Positions 47,017 to 58,911 of a DNA stretch of 64,000 nt are shown here, one piece after another. The notes under the pieces were generated by a model. That model was not told the origin of the DNA. It worked only from the letters and a program-made list of their open reading frames with translations, and ran no database searches. Position numbers and translations under genes: made by a program. This stretch comes from Zychaea mexicana (Eukaryota > Mucoromycota > Mucoromycetes > Mucorales > Lichtheimiaceae), in assembly GCF_025766255.1 (NCBI RefSeq), contig NW_026516689.1:372001-436000 (forward strand), read 5' to 3'. Position 1 is the first letter of the stretch. Every line of letters starts with the position of its first letter.

Positions 47017-48787
47017 ATGGCCAAATCTGCTGCTACCTCTTCTTATACACCCCCTCCACCTGGTTCCAAAATTATTATTGTTGGTGCCGGTGCTTTTGGA
47101 TTATCCACTGCCTATGCCTTATCGTTAAAGAACAAGTATGATATCTGGGTGTTTGATCGCGACACGGTCCCTGTCCCTGATGCAGCATCCACTGGTAACT
47201 GATTACTATTATTAGTAAAGAATTAGAGTATCACACATGTATTTGATCTCTTTACTTACTCGCTTTTTCTATGTAAGATATTAGCAAGGTTGTTCGTATG
47301 GATTATGGCGACGCTGCGCTATGCACGCGATTGATGCTCGAAGGCTTACCAATATGGGAGCAATGGAACAAGGAACGCGCGGCTAAAGGGTTATCACCAG
47401 TGTACCACAAGACAGGTGTCATCTTTTTCTCAAAGAACGGGCAGTTTTCTGAATATGAAAAGCAAAGCATGCAAAACATTAAAGAAGCAGGGTATGGTCA
47501 TGTGATTGAGCAGCTTTCTCCAGAAAGCATTGTGGAACGGTTTCCTCACTTCAAAGCCGCGGTCGAAAATGGGTACAATGTTGCGTATTTTAACAAAGAA
47601 GGAGGTAAGCAATCTCTCGATACTTTACCCCTAACATGCGTATGTCTGTCCGAATCGCGACACTGTAAGTTGAGCATTTCTTTTTCTCAAATGTTGTGGG
47701 AATCGTATATAGGTTGGTGCAATTCAAGCGAAGCAATCAAGCATGTGTACGAGAAATGCCGAGCCAATGGTGTGCGATTTGTCCTAGGCGCTGAAATAGG
47801 ATGTTTCGAACAGCTCTACCAAGAATCAACTAGCAACAACAAAAAAAAGGTGCTTGGCATTAAAACTAAAAACAAGAAAATTCACCGTGCCGATCGCGTC
47901 ATCATGGCAACCGGTTCTTGGACGGCCAGCTTGATCGACCTTGGCAACAAACTTGTCGCAACAGGACAGATTGTTATGCACTTTAAGCCGCCACCTGCAT
48001 CCATTTTCCACCAAATCAAGAACCAGCCGGCATGGTCCGCTGATTCATCGAAAACTGGCTTTTATGGTTTCCCTATCAACGCGGACGGTAAACTTAAATT
48101 GGCTTGCCACTCTATCGGATACCTTAACCCACGCAAGAGCGACACTGTCTCTGTACCGAGAACACAATCAACAAACGTTGGCGATACGATCCCTGTCAAA
48201 GCTCTTACAGAGTTCCGTAATTTCTTGTCAGACTTTTTCCCAATGACGTCGGCTATGGATGTACATTATACTCGTGTATGCTGGTAAGTTAATTGTTTCT
48301 AATAAAATACGAGTTAATATGATGGTGGTCGTCTATTACGTTTTATCAATGTATTACTTTGTTTGTTTGAAGGTACTCGGATTCAATGGACAGTAATTTT
48401 CTGATCGCGCCCCACCCTGATAAGGAGAATCTGATTATCGTCTCTGGAGATTCCGGTCATGGCATGAAGTAATGGCTCTTTCTTTTAAGCTCCAATAATA
48501 CATTATCCTATCCTACCATATTAACTAGCAAAACTCTATGTTACTTTTACTGCTATAGATTCCTTCCTGTCATCGGCTTGAAAGTTGCTCAGATCGTTGA
48601 GGGTATTGAAACCGACTACAGCCGTTCTTGGGGATGGAGAGATGCTGTAGACAATTCTGCATCATTTGACGCTATGCGAGCCGGCAAATCTACAGACATC
48701 GTCCCGTTACTGTTGTGCGATCCGGATATAGAAGAAACTAAAATGTGCACTTTGGAGGATTACAAGGCTATCGTTCCAAAGCTATAG
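47017..48787 (+). CDS. FAD-dependent amine oxidase, amadoriase/saccharopine-oxidase-like (5 exons, 466 aa)
   Basis: DAO-fold flavoenzyme that oxidises a secondary C-N bond of an N-alkyl amino acid, giving H2O2. Exons: 47017-47194, 47278-47604, 47713-48283, 48373-48468, 48559-48787. The Rossmann motif GAGAFG (23-28) follows a Pro-rich N-terminus, and DISKVVRMDYG matches the FAD-contacting strand of the sarcosine oxidase/amadoriase group. MATGSW marks the second FAD strand. RVCW (Cys358) is at the position that binds FAD covalently in fungal fructosyl-amino-acid oxidases, and GDSGHGMKFLP is the C-terminal FAD loop. No C-terminal SKL is seen (it ends VPKL), so peroxisomal import by a standard PTS1 is not evident. 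The substrate (fructosyl amino acid, saccharopine, pipecolate or sarcosine) cannot be fixed from sequence. Confidence 0.9.
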
Positions 48788-49902
48788 GGCTAGTTTGTGA
48801 ATGATGAGTCTTTAATATACTGGTGGTTAAAAAAATCGGTATCAAAATGAATATATTGTTTCTTTCTCTTTTATATGGTTATTGTTTCACAACAATCTTT
48901 CTAAATCAACCAGCTAATTTTACCATCCGTTGAAGAAAAGGAACCTAATACACATTGACATTCTTTTTCACTATGTTTTAGTCTGCTTTTTACGTGGACT
49001 TGCGCACTTTATTTCGACTGTCTTATATCTTAAAGAAAATAACTACGCTGACGTGGATAATAGATGATATGAAGGAAATTGCTTTTTTTATAGTGTGTAT
49101 TCTTGAACCGGGGCTATCTAACTTGCACGATAAATCAGCTCCATTAGATTATTAAATCAGCTTAACGTATATAGAATGGTAAGAAGTGCTGTGACTAACA
49201 ATCAACCTTGCCGTACTGTACATGTACATTTATGGAGGACTATCTTATCATATATACACGCACTATTTGAAGGATTCCTTTATGATACAGGATACAGCAG
49301 GGAGTATACACAACGTTAACAGCTCCATTTTTTCCTGTCTCGATATAATACGAAATGTCCTGATATTGTCCTGTTCAATTTCCTGTGCATTTATACCTTA
49401 TAAGTTCATCAATTTGAAGACATGAAAAAGTATACTGGATAATAAATTCCGGACTACACGACTTACCAGTTACCACTGTTTTACTAAGCTTGTGCAGCTT
49501 ACTATCTGTTTTGCGGACTTTTGTAACACTATAGACCTCTTATATATATGTTGTCAAATTGTCTTTATTTGGTTCTTATTGTATCCTATAAAGTACATCA
49601 TGATTTACACAAAGTATACGAAATGAAACTCAATGTCATGTTCCAAAGCGTTACGTGGTGAACCACACTACTTTGAGATAGACCTGATCAACTCAATCCA
49701 CTCCGCCGTTTTCGTAATTATTATAATGTAAGGTGCCGACAGGAACTAGACAAGACAAGCACAGAAAGACCGGACAAGAATGAGTTAGGTGTTTCAGCAA
49801 GAACAGGACAATACAAGAAGATAGCCTGTAGTAGGTAGGAGACCAGCTGATGAGGGAAGAAACAAGATAATTGACTGATGTTTTATTACTCAAAGACTAT
49901 GC

Positions 49903-49935
<33 letters not shown>

Positions 49936-51779
49936 TACTATGGAATTTATTGATGTGAATAAACGGAAAGATTGGTATCAAGATTGATAATTTGGATGTT
50001 GATGATCGATGATATTGATACTTGGCGACTTGATATGTGATCAGCAATGTTGAGGATGATCACTTAGTAGAGGTCGAGGAATGTTCATAACGTATAATGC
50101 AGTAGAGGAAACACCACACACACAATTCAATCAGTATAGATAAGACATAATTGACACCTTATCAATAATCCTCACAGCAGATTGCGATTGAGGATAATTA
50201 AGAACCAGCCGTTGTATAAACAATGTTCTACTCTCGTGGTCGGTCGGCAATTCCTCTCGATTCGATACCTGAGTAGACCGAATTGTTCCTATCAAAAAGC
50301 ATGAATCACTTCCAACACACAAAACCCTCATGTCCACCTCATTTTATCAAAGACTCCCCTGAGAATTTCAAACTCAAAAACTCTAGAGCCACAGCGTGTA
50401 GTGTGTGAGTGCTTTAAGCAGCACCTTTTATTTACAACCCTAAAAAAAGGGGTTAAAGGTCATCAACAATAATCATCAAGAAAAGGTATAGTTCGAAATG
50501 CCATTGAATAGAACTGAGAGCCGCCCAAATAGTACTCGACATCAGACACTTGACACGAAACAAAACTGAAGGGAAAAGACATCAACAAAGTACTGATGAG
50601 ACTTGGCGCCATGCATTACTTATCTTTAAATGGGGTGGGCCTTAGGGTTTGTGCAACACATACAAAGGTGACACTGCATCACACACTGAACAAGGCGAAG
50701 AGAAGAGCTCTTTACACTCGGAAGCAACATCCATCATATGGCTTCCCAACTCCATCTTCCTCTCTCGCTCCTCATCTTGGAAAGATCCAATATCGGGCAT
50801 GCCCGCGATTCATGCATCAGTTTACCCAAACGGAAGTCTGGACAGCATCTCAAACAGCATATAAGGGGTTGTGAATTCCTCCAATAATATATATTTGACT
50901 ACTCTCACTTTAGTATCTCATACTAACATTTATTTCATCTCTAAAAAGATTTCTTTCTTTTGATCCATCAACAACCCACGTTTATCACAAATACTAGAAC
51001 TATTGTACAAAATGGTAGTCTTTGAGGATCAAGCACTTTCTTCGCAGCTCTCTTATATCATCTGAGCTTGCTCCCTTACTTACTACATCATACCAGTAGG
51101 ATGGCTTGTTGTATTTTATCGTATCCTTATTGTGCAATGTTGTGTGCCAGGTAAGAACATGACATATCCCATGTATATTATCGAATATGACAGTAGCACA
51201 GTATGTCAATTAATAATAACGATGACGAACTAGCTCCAGAAAAAGCCCTGCAGCTACCATCTTCACTACATACTCCAGCACAATAACACTATTAGCTTTA
51301 CTCTTTTTTCCTCCTAGCTAGTCTGTAATATCCTACATTGCTACATGTACCTCCAAACTCCTTTATATTACTCTTCAGCACCCACACTTATAGTACTATC
51401 ATCGTACATTAGCGTAACCTTTCCCGCTACAGGTTTTTTAATCAATGCATCATATACTCATATACCAATATTGGTTATCCACAACTGTGCCTTAAGGAAG
51501 TGACCACATGCCCATTGATGCTAATCAACTGAGTCTTCCATAAAAAAAATCAATCTATATAATATGCTCCATTACTTGAAATATTAATATATCTGTAGAT
51601 TGTAAAAGAGGATAAATGATATCGAAAGCACAAAAAGTCACGAAGCACAAATTATGCTGTAGTAAAATGCAACGAGCACATGTCAGCAGTTCGACGAGGC
51701 ACCAGACCACGATTCAAAGAAAAAAAAAGCACAGACATATATGGGAAAAAATTAACAAATCATGTCGGATTCGAAGATA
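48788..51779. other. Spacer with no supported gene
   Basis: AT-rich. A (TA)n run at about 49901-49930, a GAT-rich stretch near 49970-50070, and short ORFs without motifs (for example 50596-50874). A purine-rich stretch at 49735-49850 might be a transposon fragment, but I cannot identify it. Confidence 0.4.
49901..49930. repeat. (TA)n microsatellite
   Basis: About fifteen uninterrupted TA units. Confidence 0.9.
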
Positions 51780-51853
51780 CGCTCCTAGGTGGGCTCGAAC
51801 CACCAACCTCCTGATTAACAGTCAGACGCGCTAGCCAATTGCGCCATAAGAGC
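51780..51853 (-). tRNA. tRNA-Asn (GTT)
   Basis: The minus strand folds into a full cloverleaf. The acceptor stem GCTCTTA/TAGGAGC has one G-U pair, the D arm contains the A-box-like TGGCGCAATTGGCTAGCG, the anticodon loop CTGTTAA gives GTT, and the T arm has GGTTCGAGCCC (B box). The discriminator base is G, usual for tRNA-Asn. No intron, and CCA is not encoded. Confidence 0.96.
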
Positions 51854-52070
51854 GGGACGTTGTGGAGCATCGCGTGCGGCCCAATTTAACTCTTTACATA
51901 CAACTTCGAATAATAATTAAAAAAAACAACAACAGAAGGTCTTGACCAGACACACGAGCAACCAACCCCACTGCCTAAAACACCTGAAAAAGCGACCCTG
52001 CGACCCTGCATCGAAACCTGCAGGAAACCCCAACCTGATCTTATATAAGTAGTTATTAGTAGGAGGAGCA
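51854..52070. other. Short spacer between tRNA and AT-rich element
   Basis: tRNA upstream flank. Nothing else recognised. Confidence 0.5.
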
Positions 52071-52655
52071 ATCCTTAAACTATAGAATAAACCTTTGTAT
52101 CATTGACCTTGTAAAGGTTATAGTTTAAAAATAATGTTAAAAATGGTATTTCTTTTAAATGATGTTTCTTTTATAAATATAATTATAATTAATATAAAAA
52201 AAAAGATTTAAACTTTTGAATTTATAACTTTTTTAAAAAATATCATTTTGTTTAAATGTTTTATCTTTATCATGAAAAAAATTCATTTTTTGATTTTAAC
52301 TTTTTAAAATTTTAATGATTAAAAAAGATAAAACATACAAATGTTTAATCCTTCGATTGATGATTATCTTAAAGATTTAAAATTTAAAAGATAAATAGAT
52401 AACTCCTTTATGGATTAAAAGCTCCCCCTGGAGTGGTAACGAGGATCCTAACTTACGGGAGTAAGTTGCTCCTTCCTCTAGTGCACAAGGTGCTTAATAC
52501 CTTGCGCAGCGACTCTTTGTGGTTCTTTCTCTAGAGAAAGGTTCTCGAAACTCCATAGAAAATCTTTGATTTTTGGCTTGGCAGTTTTGAAATGTTTATC
52601 CTATTATAGATATACCTTTTAAATATAAAACATTGCTTAAACTATAATTAAGGAT
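52071..52655. repeat. AT-rich insert bounded by short inverted repeats and carrying hairpins
   Basis: ATCCTTAA at 52071-52078 and TTAAGGAT at 52648-52655 are inverted copies, each next to an AACTATA-type motif. The left half (to about 52410) is extremely A/T-rich, with a 13-bp perfect inverted repeat at 52256-52268 / 52324-52336. The right half has three successive GC-richer hairpins: AACTTAC/GTAAGTT (52450-52467), a CAAGGT/ACCTTG stem (about 52483-52506) and the 16-bp palindrome CTTTCTCTAGAGAAAG (52525-52540). Base composition is unlike the flanks. It could be a non-autonomous element or a piece of mitochondrial DNA. Confidence 0.45.
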
Positions 52656-53130
52656 TATCCTTCTAGTAGGCACACTACTCCTTGCATACATAGCTCTTAT
52701 AACTCATTGTTTGTTCTCTAACTAGCCAAAGATTTGCCTAGCTAGGAGAGCTACTTATAGTAAAAAATACTTATCTTTCCCATGAGTTCTCAAAAGTCCC
52801 GCCACCACGTGGCATGACCAATTCATCCTAGTTGACCATGCTAATGACTGATCCGTGCCGATGTCCACGACATTAATAAACCTTACGGGTTGCTTTTTGT
52901 CAAGTTTGATTATAACAGATATTGTATGTTGTATTACGCGTAGAGAAGTATGTTTATTTATTATTATTATATGTAATATATCATAGCAACAGGCCAACAG
53001 CTCTCTTTTTTATATACCTGGAAACATCTCTACATGTTTCCACTTTTCTACATTTTCACCCATCCAATGCAAGGATCTTGGCTTTTGTTCTCCTCTAGGG
53101 CACCACTCAACCTTCGGATTTTTCCACCAG
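52656..53130. other. Spacer next to the Crypton
   Basis: AT-rich, no gene seen. May include the 3' flank of the Crypton element. Confidence 0.4.
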
Positions 53131-53133
53131 AGC

Positions 53134-55460
53134 TCAACCATGCCGTATAGCTCTTTCATTTTGCTGCTGTAAACTATGATATTCGATAAACTTTTCGACG
53201 CCTTTGTTGACTGCGTTCCTACAATTGAACATTTTGGCTTGGTCCTTGCGCCACTTTGTTTTCCATTGTAACTCTAGTCTTTGATAGCTGGGCCACCGGA
53301 TATTCCTTCGTGCCATTCGTGCCAAAGGTCGGTCACTGTTGCTACACCATCGTTTAATCTATAGTGTGGAAGTTGAGCAGTGCTGAAAAGCGATGAAGAG
53401 GTTGTGGCAGGCATGGGTGTGTTATTAGACGGGATTGGTGGGGTGATAGTGTCAACAATGGATGGAGCGACAGTAGCAGCTGCAAAGTTGGCAGCCGATG
53501 GTATAGTATTAACCGGAACATTCGTTGAATGCGATTGTAAAGTCAATTGAACCGATATCATCGTGAGGCGTCCGTTCGCAAGGTCACCTATAAACTGGTT
53601 GAATGTGCGGTTATGCTATTCAACCAATTGTGTGTTGCGATCGACCTTTTGATTAAGATCGGTATACATCTGCCGTAAGAAACCATGTAGTTGTGGCATC
53701 GCTCTTGATAAGGTGAGGTCCTCTGGTGGGGGGCCGTTTCGATGGAGGCCGCTAGATCACTAGAGTAATATAAATTATTGTAAGTAACTACATGATGTAA
53801 CAATTTAACTTATACGATACAAATTTTGATTACTCACTTTTTAAATGCAGTATATTCCGGATCACTGAAGATAGGAGCATTCCAAATAGATAACTGAGGG
53901 TGGCACTTCATCATTGGCACAGAGTCTTGTAAGAACGTCTTGCGTAGAACGCATAGCAACTTGAGGAATCCGTCTTCCGTCAGCAGCAACACCTTTATCA
54001 CCTTCGCCTTGATCGATCTTCTCTTGCCATTGGTCGACCCATGGAAAACCTTCTTTTGTAACGTTTCTGATGGTTGGGCGTCATCGCGAGGTAACCAGAA
54101 AGTTTTTCCATTGGCATCAAACGTTGCCATTGCGCGCAACTGTCGGCGAGGTAAATTCGTCAAATAGGATCCTTCCATCGCGCCGCTTGTCCATCGACCT
54201 GCGCGTCGGATAGCCGAATCACCAGCCTCACCCATATCCGTCATTTTTGCTCCCGACTTTCTTCCTGCATGCGTAACGGCTGTTGATACGATCTTGCATG
54301 CGTCGAATGTCTTTTTAAGTGCCTTGTAATGCGCCGGTTGCTCGACATTCTTGGTTAAATCAGCAGGGTCGCTCTTGCAGAGTTTAATGTTGTACCATGT
54401 TTGAAGCTGTGTCATATCCGGGAATGGTTCGCCTTAAATGTGCCAACGATGGAAAAAGTATAATCCTAAAGCCATCCATAGATAGGTTTCGACATGCGCA
54501 CACCGGATGGCAGATCCATGCTCTGCTTTACCGAACTGGTTTGTCTTGCCATGGTCCAAGAGCAAAATCAAACAAGGGCATTCCTTGCCAGGTGTGGATC
54601 CTTCTCCTTGTAATGGGATAACATGTATATCTGCCAACTCGATTTGTCGAACATTCTCACCACGCATGAACGCAAAGTGTGATACCAACATCATGACTGC
54701 GTTTCAATAGTGTTCGGATCTGTCGTGCGTCAGGAAGTAATCAATGATTTTGGCCAGTTCTTCAATCGTTGAGTATCCATCCAAAATAGATCCGGCAGCG
54801 CGATCTTTGAAGTTTGTACGGCGTCTCTTGATATCCTTTTTCCTTTCGTTTCTTAGCAACGACTTCACATCCGGAATTCGTGGGTTATTACTGGGATCGT
54901 TCAATCGAAGACCGCATTGGTTGTGGAAAAGCTGGATAATTGCACTGACGTACTGCTCAATCGTACTAAAAGCGATCGTGTAAAGCTCGTGTTCTTCCTG
55001 TTCCGTTTCGAGATCATGATGGTCGCTCGTCTGTCTCTCGGCATTGGCTTCTAATTGTTTTTTGGTTGTGGGACGACGGATCCTGCCAATGACTTATACA
55101 AGATGCAATAAAGTATAAGCAAGAAGTCCATAGAAAGTTGTCTAAGCAGATCACATAATTTTCTATAGTTGCTAATAATAAAGTATACTTACAACTTGTT
55201 CAAGGAACAAATGCAAATTATCACCATTAACTTGATAGCGGATAGGCTCAGGGAACTTCATTTCATCGCACCACTTGCAGAATTCGCTCATCTTGGGATA
55301 GTATGCAAGCTTGGTGGCATTGGGGCGAAGCTCCTGCGTCGTGCTTTGAGTGCGTTGTCTGGATGCTTGCATGGCTAGGTTCAATTCAGCGACGTGACCG
55401 GTGCCGCCGACTGCCCGATTGTTGCTATTAGTGGCTGGCTGAGAGGAAGAGGAGGAATTG
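53134..55460 (-). mobile_element. Inactivated Crypton-type tyrosine recombinase element
   Basis: Read on the minus strand, the pieces form one recombinase of the fungal Crypton (Ndc10/DUF3504-like plus GCR1_C-like) type. They are: an N-terminal Ser/Asn-rich region and a KLAYYPKMSEFCKWCDE segment (to 55172); a helical region (55080-54707); and the catalytic core. The tetrad is visible: R in MRGENVRQIEL (54664-54662), H and R in THAGRKSG (54271-54260) and Y in EGSYLTNLP (54166-54164). The C-terminal DNA-binding region (LWHEWHEG ... WKTKWRKDQ) runs to 53134. It is broken by TGA (54704-54706), TAA (54434-54436), a TAG near 53618 and a one-base frameshift near 53285. Splice sites around 53840/53762 still look usable. 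Cryptons have no terminal inverted repeats, so the ends are uncertain. Confidence 0.8.
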
Positions 55461-55942
55461 AGGTTACATATTTGAGAGAGATAGTTGTGGTGTTGTTGAT
55501 CAAGCTCCTAACATAAGGAGCTTGTCGACGAGATGTTCTTTATTTTGAAATAAAAAGGTGAAAGTTGCAGGTGGATGGCAAGCTTACACGAGTATATATA
55601 ATATAACAATAATTTTCATTAAACTACATTTAGAATTATGTTTAGGGTTTGTCTAATTGCTCGGTGTCTGATTCAACTAAATTATTATATTATCTTATTA
55701 TGGGCCCTTTGGAGCTTTCCAGTAGCTTGTACAGTCTTTTTAGGTACCTGTTGTGAAGCATATAACTGTGACAAACGGTAATTTATACTTATGAAATGTT
55801 GTCGTCTGTGTTGTATCCAACATGATTAATAATACATACTCTTCGATCGGTCATTAACGATTGCTGTTATTTCCCTCATAACCTCACTTGTGCGGACATT
55901 TCTTTATTCATACACATCTTGGTGAAACACCGATCAGCTATG
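55461..55942. other. Spacer between Crypton and LTR array
   Basis: Holds a 9-bp perfect hairpin at 55501-55524 and AT-rich DNA that may be the last internal part of an LTR retrotransposon. No coding sequence seen. Confidence 0.4.
55501..55524. repeat. 9-bp perfect hairpin beside the Crypton 5' end
   Basis: CAAGCTCCT and AGGAGCTTG are exact inverted copies around a 6-nt loop. It lies on the 5' side of the decayed recombinase frame. Confidence 0.7.
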
Positions 55943-56224
55943 CTCAGGAAGAAGTTGTCATTATTTGTATCACGTAATTCACATTAGCTACTATCTGAGG
56001 CATTTACCCGAATGTACCTTTTACTCACGCATCACACATTACTTAATCCTATATGATTGATTTATAACATCAATTCATCCGTTCAATGCACACGCTGTGG
56101 TAGTTGCCAAGGATAAGCCATTTATTATAAATAGTGAGAACTTTTGTTCTCATAATAAACCAGTTTCAATTCCTTTCGGGTCTCGTTGACTTATTCTGTC
56201 TCTTTTGGTGTATTGGATATTACA
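55943..56224 (+). mobile_element. LTR copy 1 (269 bp) with polypurine tract
   Basis: LTR at 55956-56224, beginning TGTCATTA and ending TTACA (TG...CA), preceded by the purine tract AGGAAGAAG (55946-55954), which fits a PPT. Inside, TATAAATA and AATAAA motifs near the right end fit the U3 promoter and R polyadenylation signals, so the element reads left to right. No gag or pol lies to its left. Confidence 0.75.
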
Positions 56225-56506
56225 CTCAGGAAGAAGTTGTCATTATTTGGATCACATAATTTACATTAGCTACTATCTGAGGCATTTACCCGGATGTACC
56301 TTTTACTCACGCATCATACATTGCTTGATCCTATATGATTGATTTATAACATCAATTCATCCGTTCAATGCACACGCTGTGGTAGTTGCCACGGATAAGC
56401 CATTTCTTATAAATAGTGAGAGCTTCTGATATCATAATAAACCAGTTTCAATTCCTTTCGGGTCTCGTTGACTTATTCTGTCTCTTTTGGTTTATTGGAT
56501 ATTACA
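56225..56506 (+). mobile_element. LTR copy 2 (269 bp) with its own polypurine tract
   Basis: The 13-nt spacer 56225-56237 repeats exactly the sequence before copy 1, including AGGAAGAAG. The LTR at 56238-56506 is colinear with copy 1 at an exact 282-bp period. By hand I count about 14 substitutions and no indels between the copies (about 95% identity). The right flank begins GTCTG. Confidence 0.8.
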
Positions 56507-57081
56507 GTCTGATTGTAATAAAGTAGCTTTATATAATCTCAGATCGCGTGCCTGTCTTATAATAGCATATACTGTATGCATATTGCTTTGATACTTAGTT
56601 CTCATTCTCACATAAAAATAATGACTGTACAACAGGTACACTAGACGCTGTCTGATATTTATAATATACACACATACCTTCTTCTCATCTGGGGCTGCAG
56701 GTCTATTGGTTTAGGGTGCTCATGCCCTATTGGATTTAAAACTGAGTGCTGCTTTCAGACATGACTTCTTTTCGTAAAAGTAAGAAGGATAAAAGAAATG
56801 TGCATGTCATTATCGCATCTCAATTTGAAGATTTATACAATATACACGGCCCTTACAGCTACTGTTGTTTGCTGACCACATGTGGCTGAAGAGAAGAGAA
56901 AGAGAGAGAGAAGTATTTGTATGGTGATGTACATTCAAGCAACAACAAATCTTTATTGATGAGAAACTATATAAGCAAAGATGATACACATGAAAAAATA
57001 GCTTACTAGCAAATAAATATATAAGTGGCTGTTTGAGCGTTCAGAGCTTTGCAGCGATTGTTAATCTGAAGCAACCATCAG

Positions 57082-57231
57082 TTATACCACTCGACATCCT
57101 TCATAATATTGAGTGTTGTTGTAGTCATTGACGGCACCAGAGGAAAGTAACGAAAGCGCATTGGTCGAGGAAAAGGATAGTGAGAGCATCGAAACGAGTC
57201 GTAATGCGTACCGCCGTGAGTCGTGATGCAT
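57082..57231 (-). CDS. Possible small secreted protein (49 aa)
   Basis: ATG at 57231, TAA at 57082-57084. A TATA box (TATAAAAC, 57314-57307) lies 77 nt upstream, the same spacing as for other genes here. The N-terminus has basic residues and then a hydrophobic Leu/Ser-rich stretch (LRLVSMLSLSF) like a signal peptide. The remaining chain is short and polar with a single Cys. No family recognised, and the opposite strand and other frames are also partly open. Confidence 0.3.
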   Translation of the reverse strand: MHHDSRRYALRLVSMLSLSFSSTNALSLLSSGAVNDYNNTQYYEGCRVV

Positions 57232-58833
57232 TGGAAGCAAGCAAAGCATACAGATGCACCGCTCACGAGGGACCTCTTTGGGTTAAAGCGTGGAAGAGAA
57301 TAATCCGTTTTATATTAAAAGACACATGTGCAGAAAACAATCATGGAAAGCATAGGCGAAGCTATTAATCTTTTAGTAACGGATAATAATGAGCATCGTG
57401 AAGCGGCAGTGAGTTTTGGTTCGGTGACTGTAAGACCAGCCAACGAAGGGTCAATGCTGTCCAAGGGAGAAATGCGTTTGGTTTTCTGTGCAACAACTTT
57501 ATACGTAATACAATGTTGACGCGGGCAACGTTCTTTCTTTCTGGAGGGTGTGTAAGTGCCCCGTGTGTTGGTCCATGCCTGTGCAAGCATTGGGTTGAAT
57601 AGGTCGACGACAGAAGTTACTTCTGGGATTCTGGCACGGTGCCAAGCAAGGGAACATGGTCTGCAATAGGTTGCAAGCGGACCATTTCTGCCTGGTTCAT
57701 TATTAAGCGATATTCGATGACTTGCGAAGCGTCTATATCCATTAACCTTATATGTGACTATGGCTCCATATAGAGCTGTACAATTGCAATTGTCTTTGTC
57801 AGGTGTCGATTCTCGTGCCTGTTGTCACTGACAAACGAAATGATGCTGTGTTAGAGCAACAAACAAGCCAGTCGAAGCTGATGTGAATGATAGCAATGGA
57901 AGCTATAGAAGCGATTGTTCTGGCAACATTGCAGTTGTATCACTCATCTTCTCATTTGCAGTTACTAACAAGGACATTTTTTATGTTATGTTGCTGTCTC
58001 AAAAAAGAGCCGTAGCAGTAGCAGTATTTTGGGTATACTGACGCTAAGTTGGTGGTATTACCTCGATGCAGTTTAGTTTGCTGGCGGTACGTTGCGGAAA
58101 TGAACGAGTTTTTTCCCTTGGGATATTTGATTCGCGCCACGAGCAACCATTGGTTCGATTGTACCATTGGTGGTCGCAAGACACGTTTGACAAGTAATGA
58201 TACGAAGCTAGTTAATTTTAACACATTATGCTATCATGATAGTACACATGCTGTTAAAGCCATACTACAGTAAATATCAACAGCTACCCAGGAGCTGTTT
58301 CCTTTTTTTCCCAACACAATTACTTAGGCACATTAGTCAATAAAAAAGTATAGGATTACAGGTATCTGTCACCTGGAAGGACGTACAGATACTTTACAGA
58401 GGTTAGTTTTCAAACATGATAGCGTTTACTTTTGAAAAAAAAGCAAAAGCAACGAAATGATATCTCATTTGTGGATCTTCTGCATAAATATGAGGTGATA
58501 CAGCATTCTTCTATTATTATGTTTATAATAAATCGCTTTCTTGTTGTAAACCCATCATTCTGATACGCTATAATGATATAGAAAGTCATTTACGCAGAGT
58601 TGGATAACCCTTGTACAGGGCCTACATATAAGAAGAAAAATAAACGTGTTGTATCCATAGTTTCTTGTGAAATGTTTTGCTTTGAAAAACATTATGTATA
58701 GCTGGATTTTTCTTGCGCAAAGCACAAACAATCATTTTAGTGTATAATTCATTACTGTATGGTGAGTATAATACAAAAGCTATCCAACTTTCTGTGGATC
58801 AAATACACAGCGTGCACTCACGCTCACTGTGCT

Positions 58834-58911
58834 TCACCTCAGGGCTACCGATTGAGCTCCAGCGATAACACCACCAAGTCCGGTAATGATAGTATATGTG
58901 AGACAACCCAT
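58834..58911 (-). pseudogene. Possible truncated Ifi-6-16 family relic
   Basis: The 25-codon ORF begins MGCLTYTIITGLGGVIAG, which parallels the first residues of the intact Ifi-6-16-like gene 0.45 kb away (MGLLSYVVVTGVGAAITA), then reaches a TGA. The rest of the domain is not found downstream. Likely a broken paralogue, but the match is short. Confidence 0.35.

Noticed and set aside
50596..50874. 92-codon plus-strand ORF
   Set aside because: A second frame is open over the same place, and there is no motif, intron signal or TATA box.
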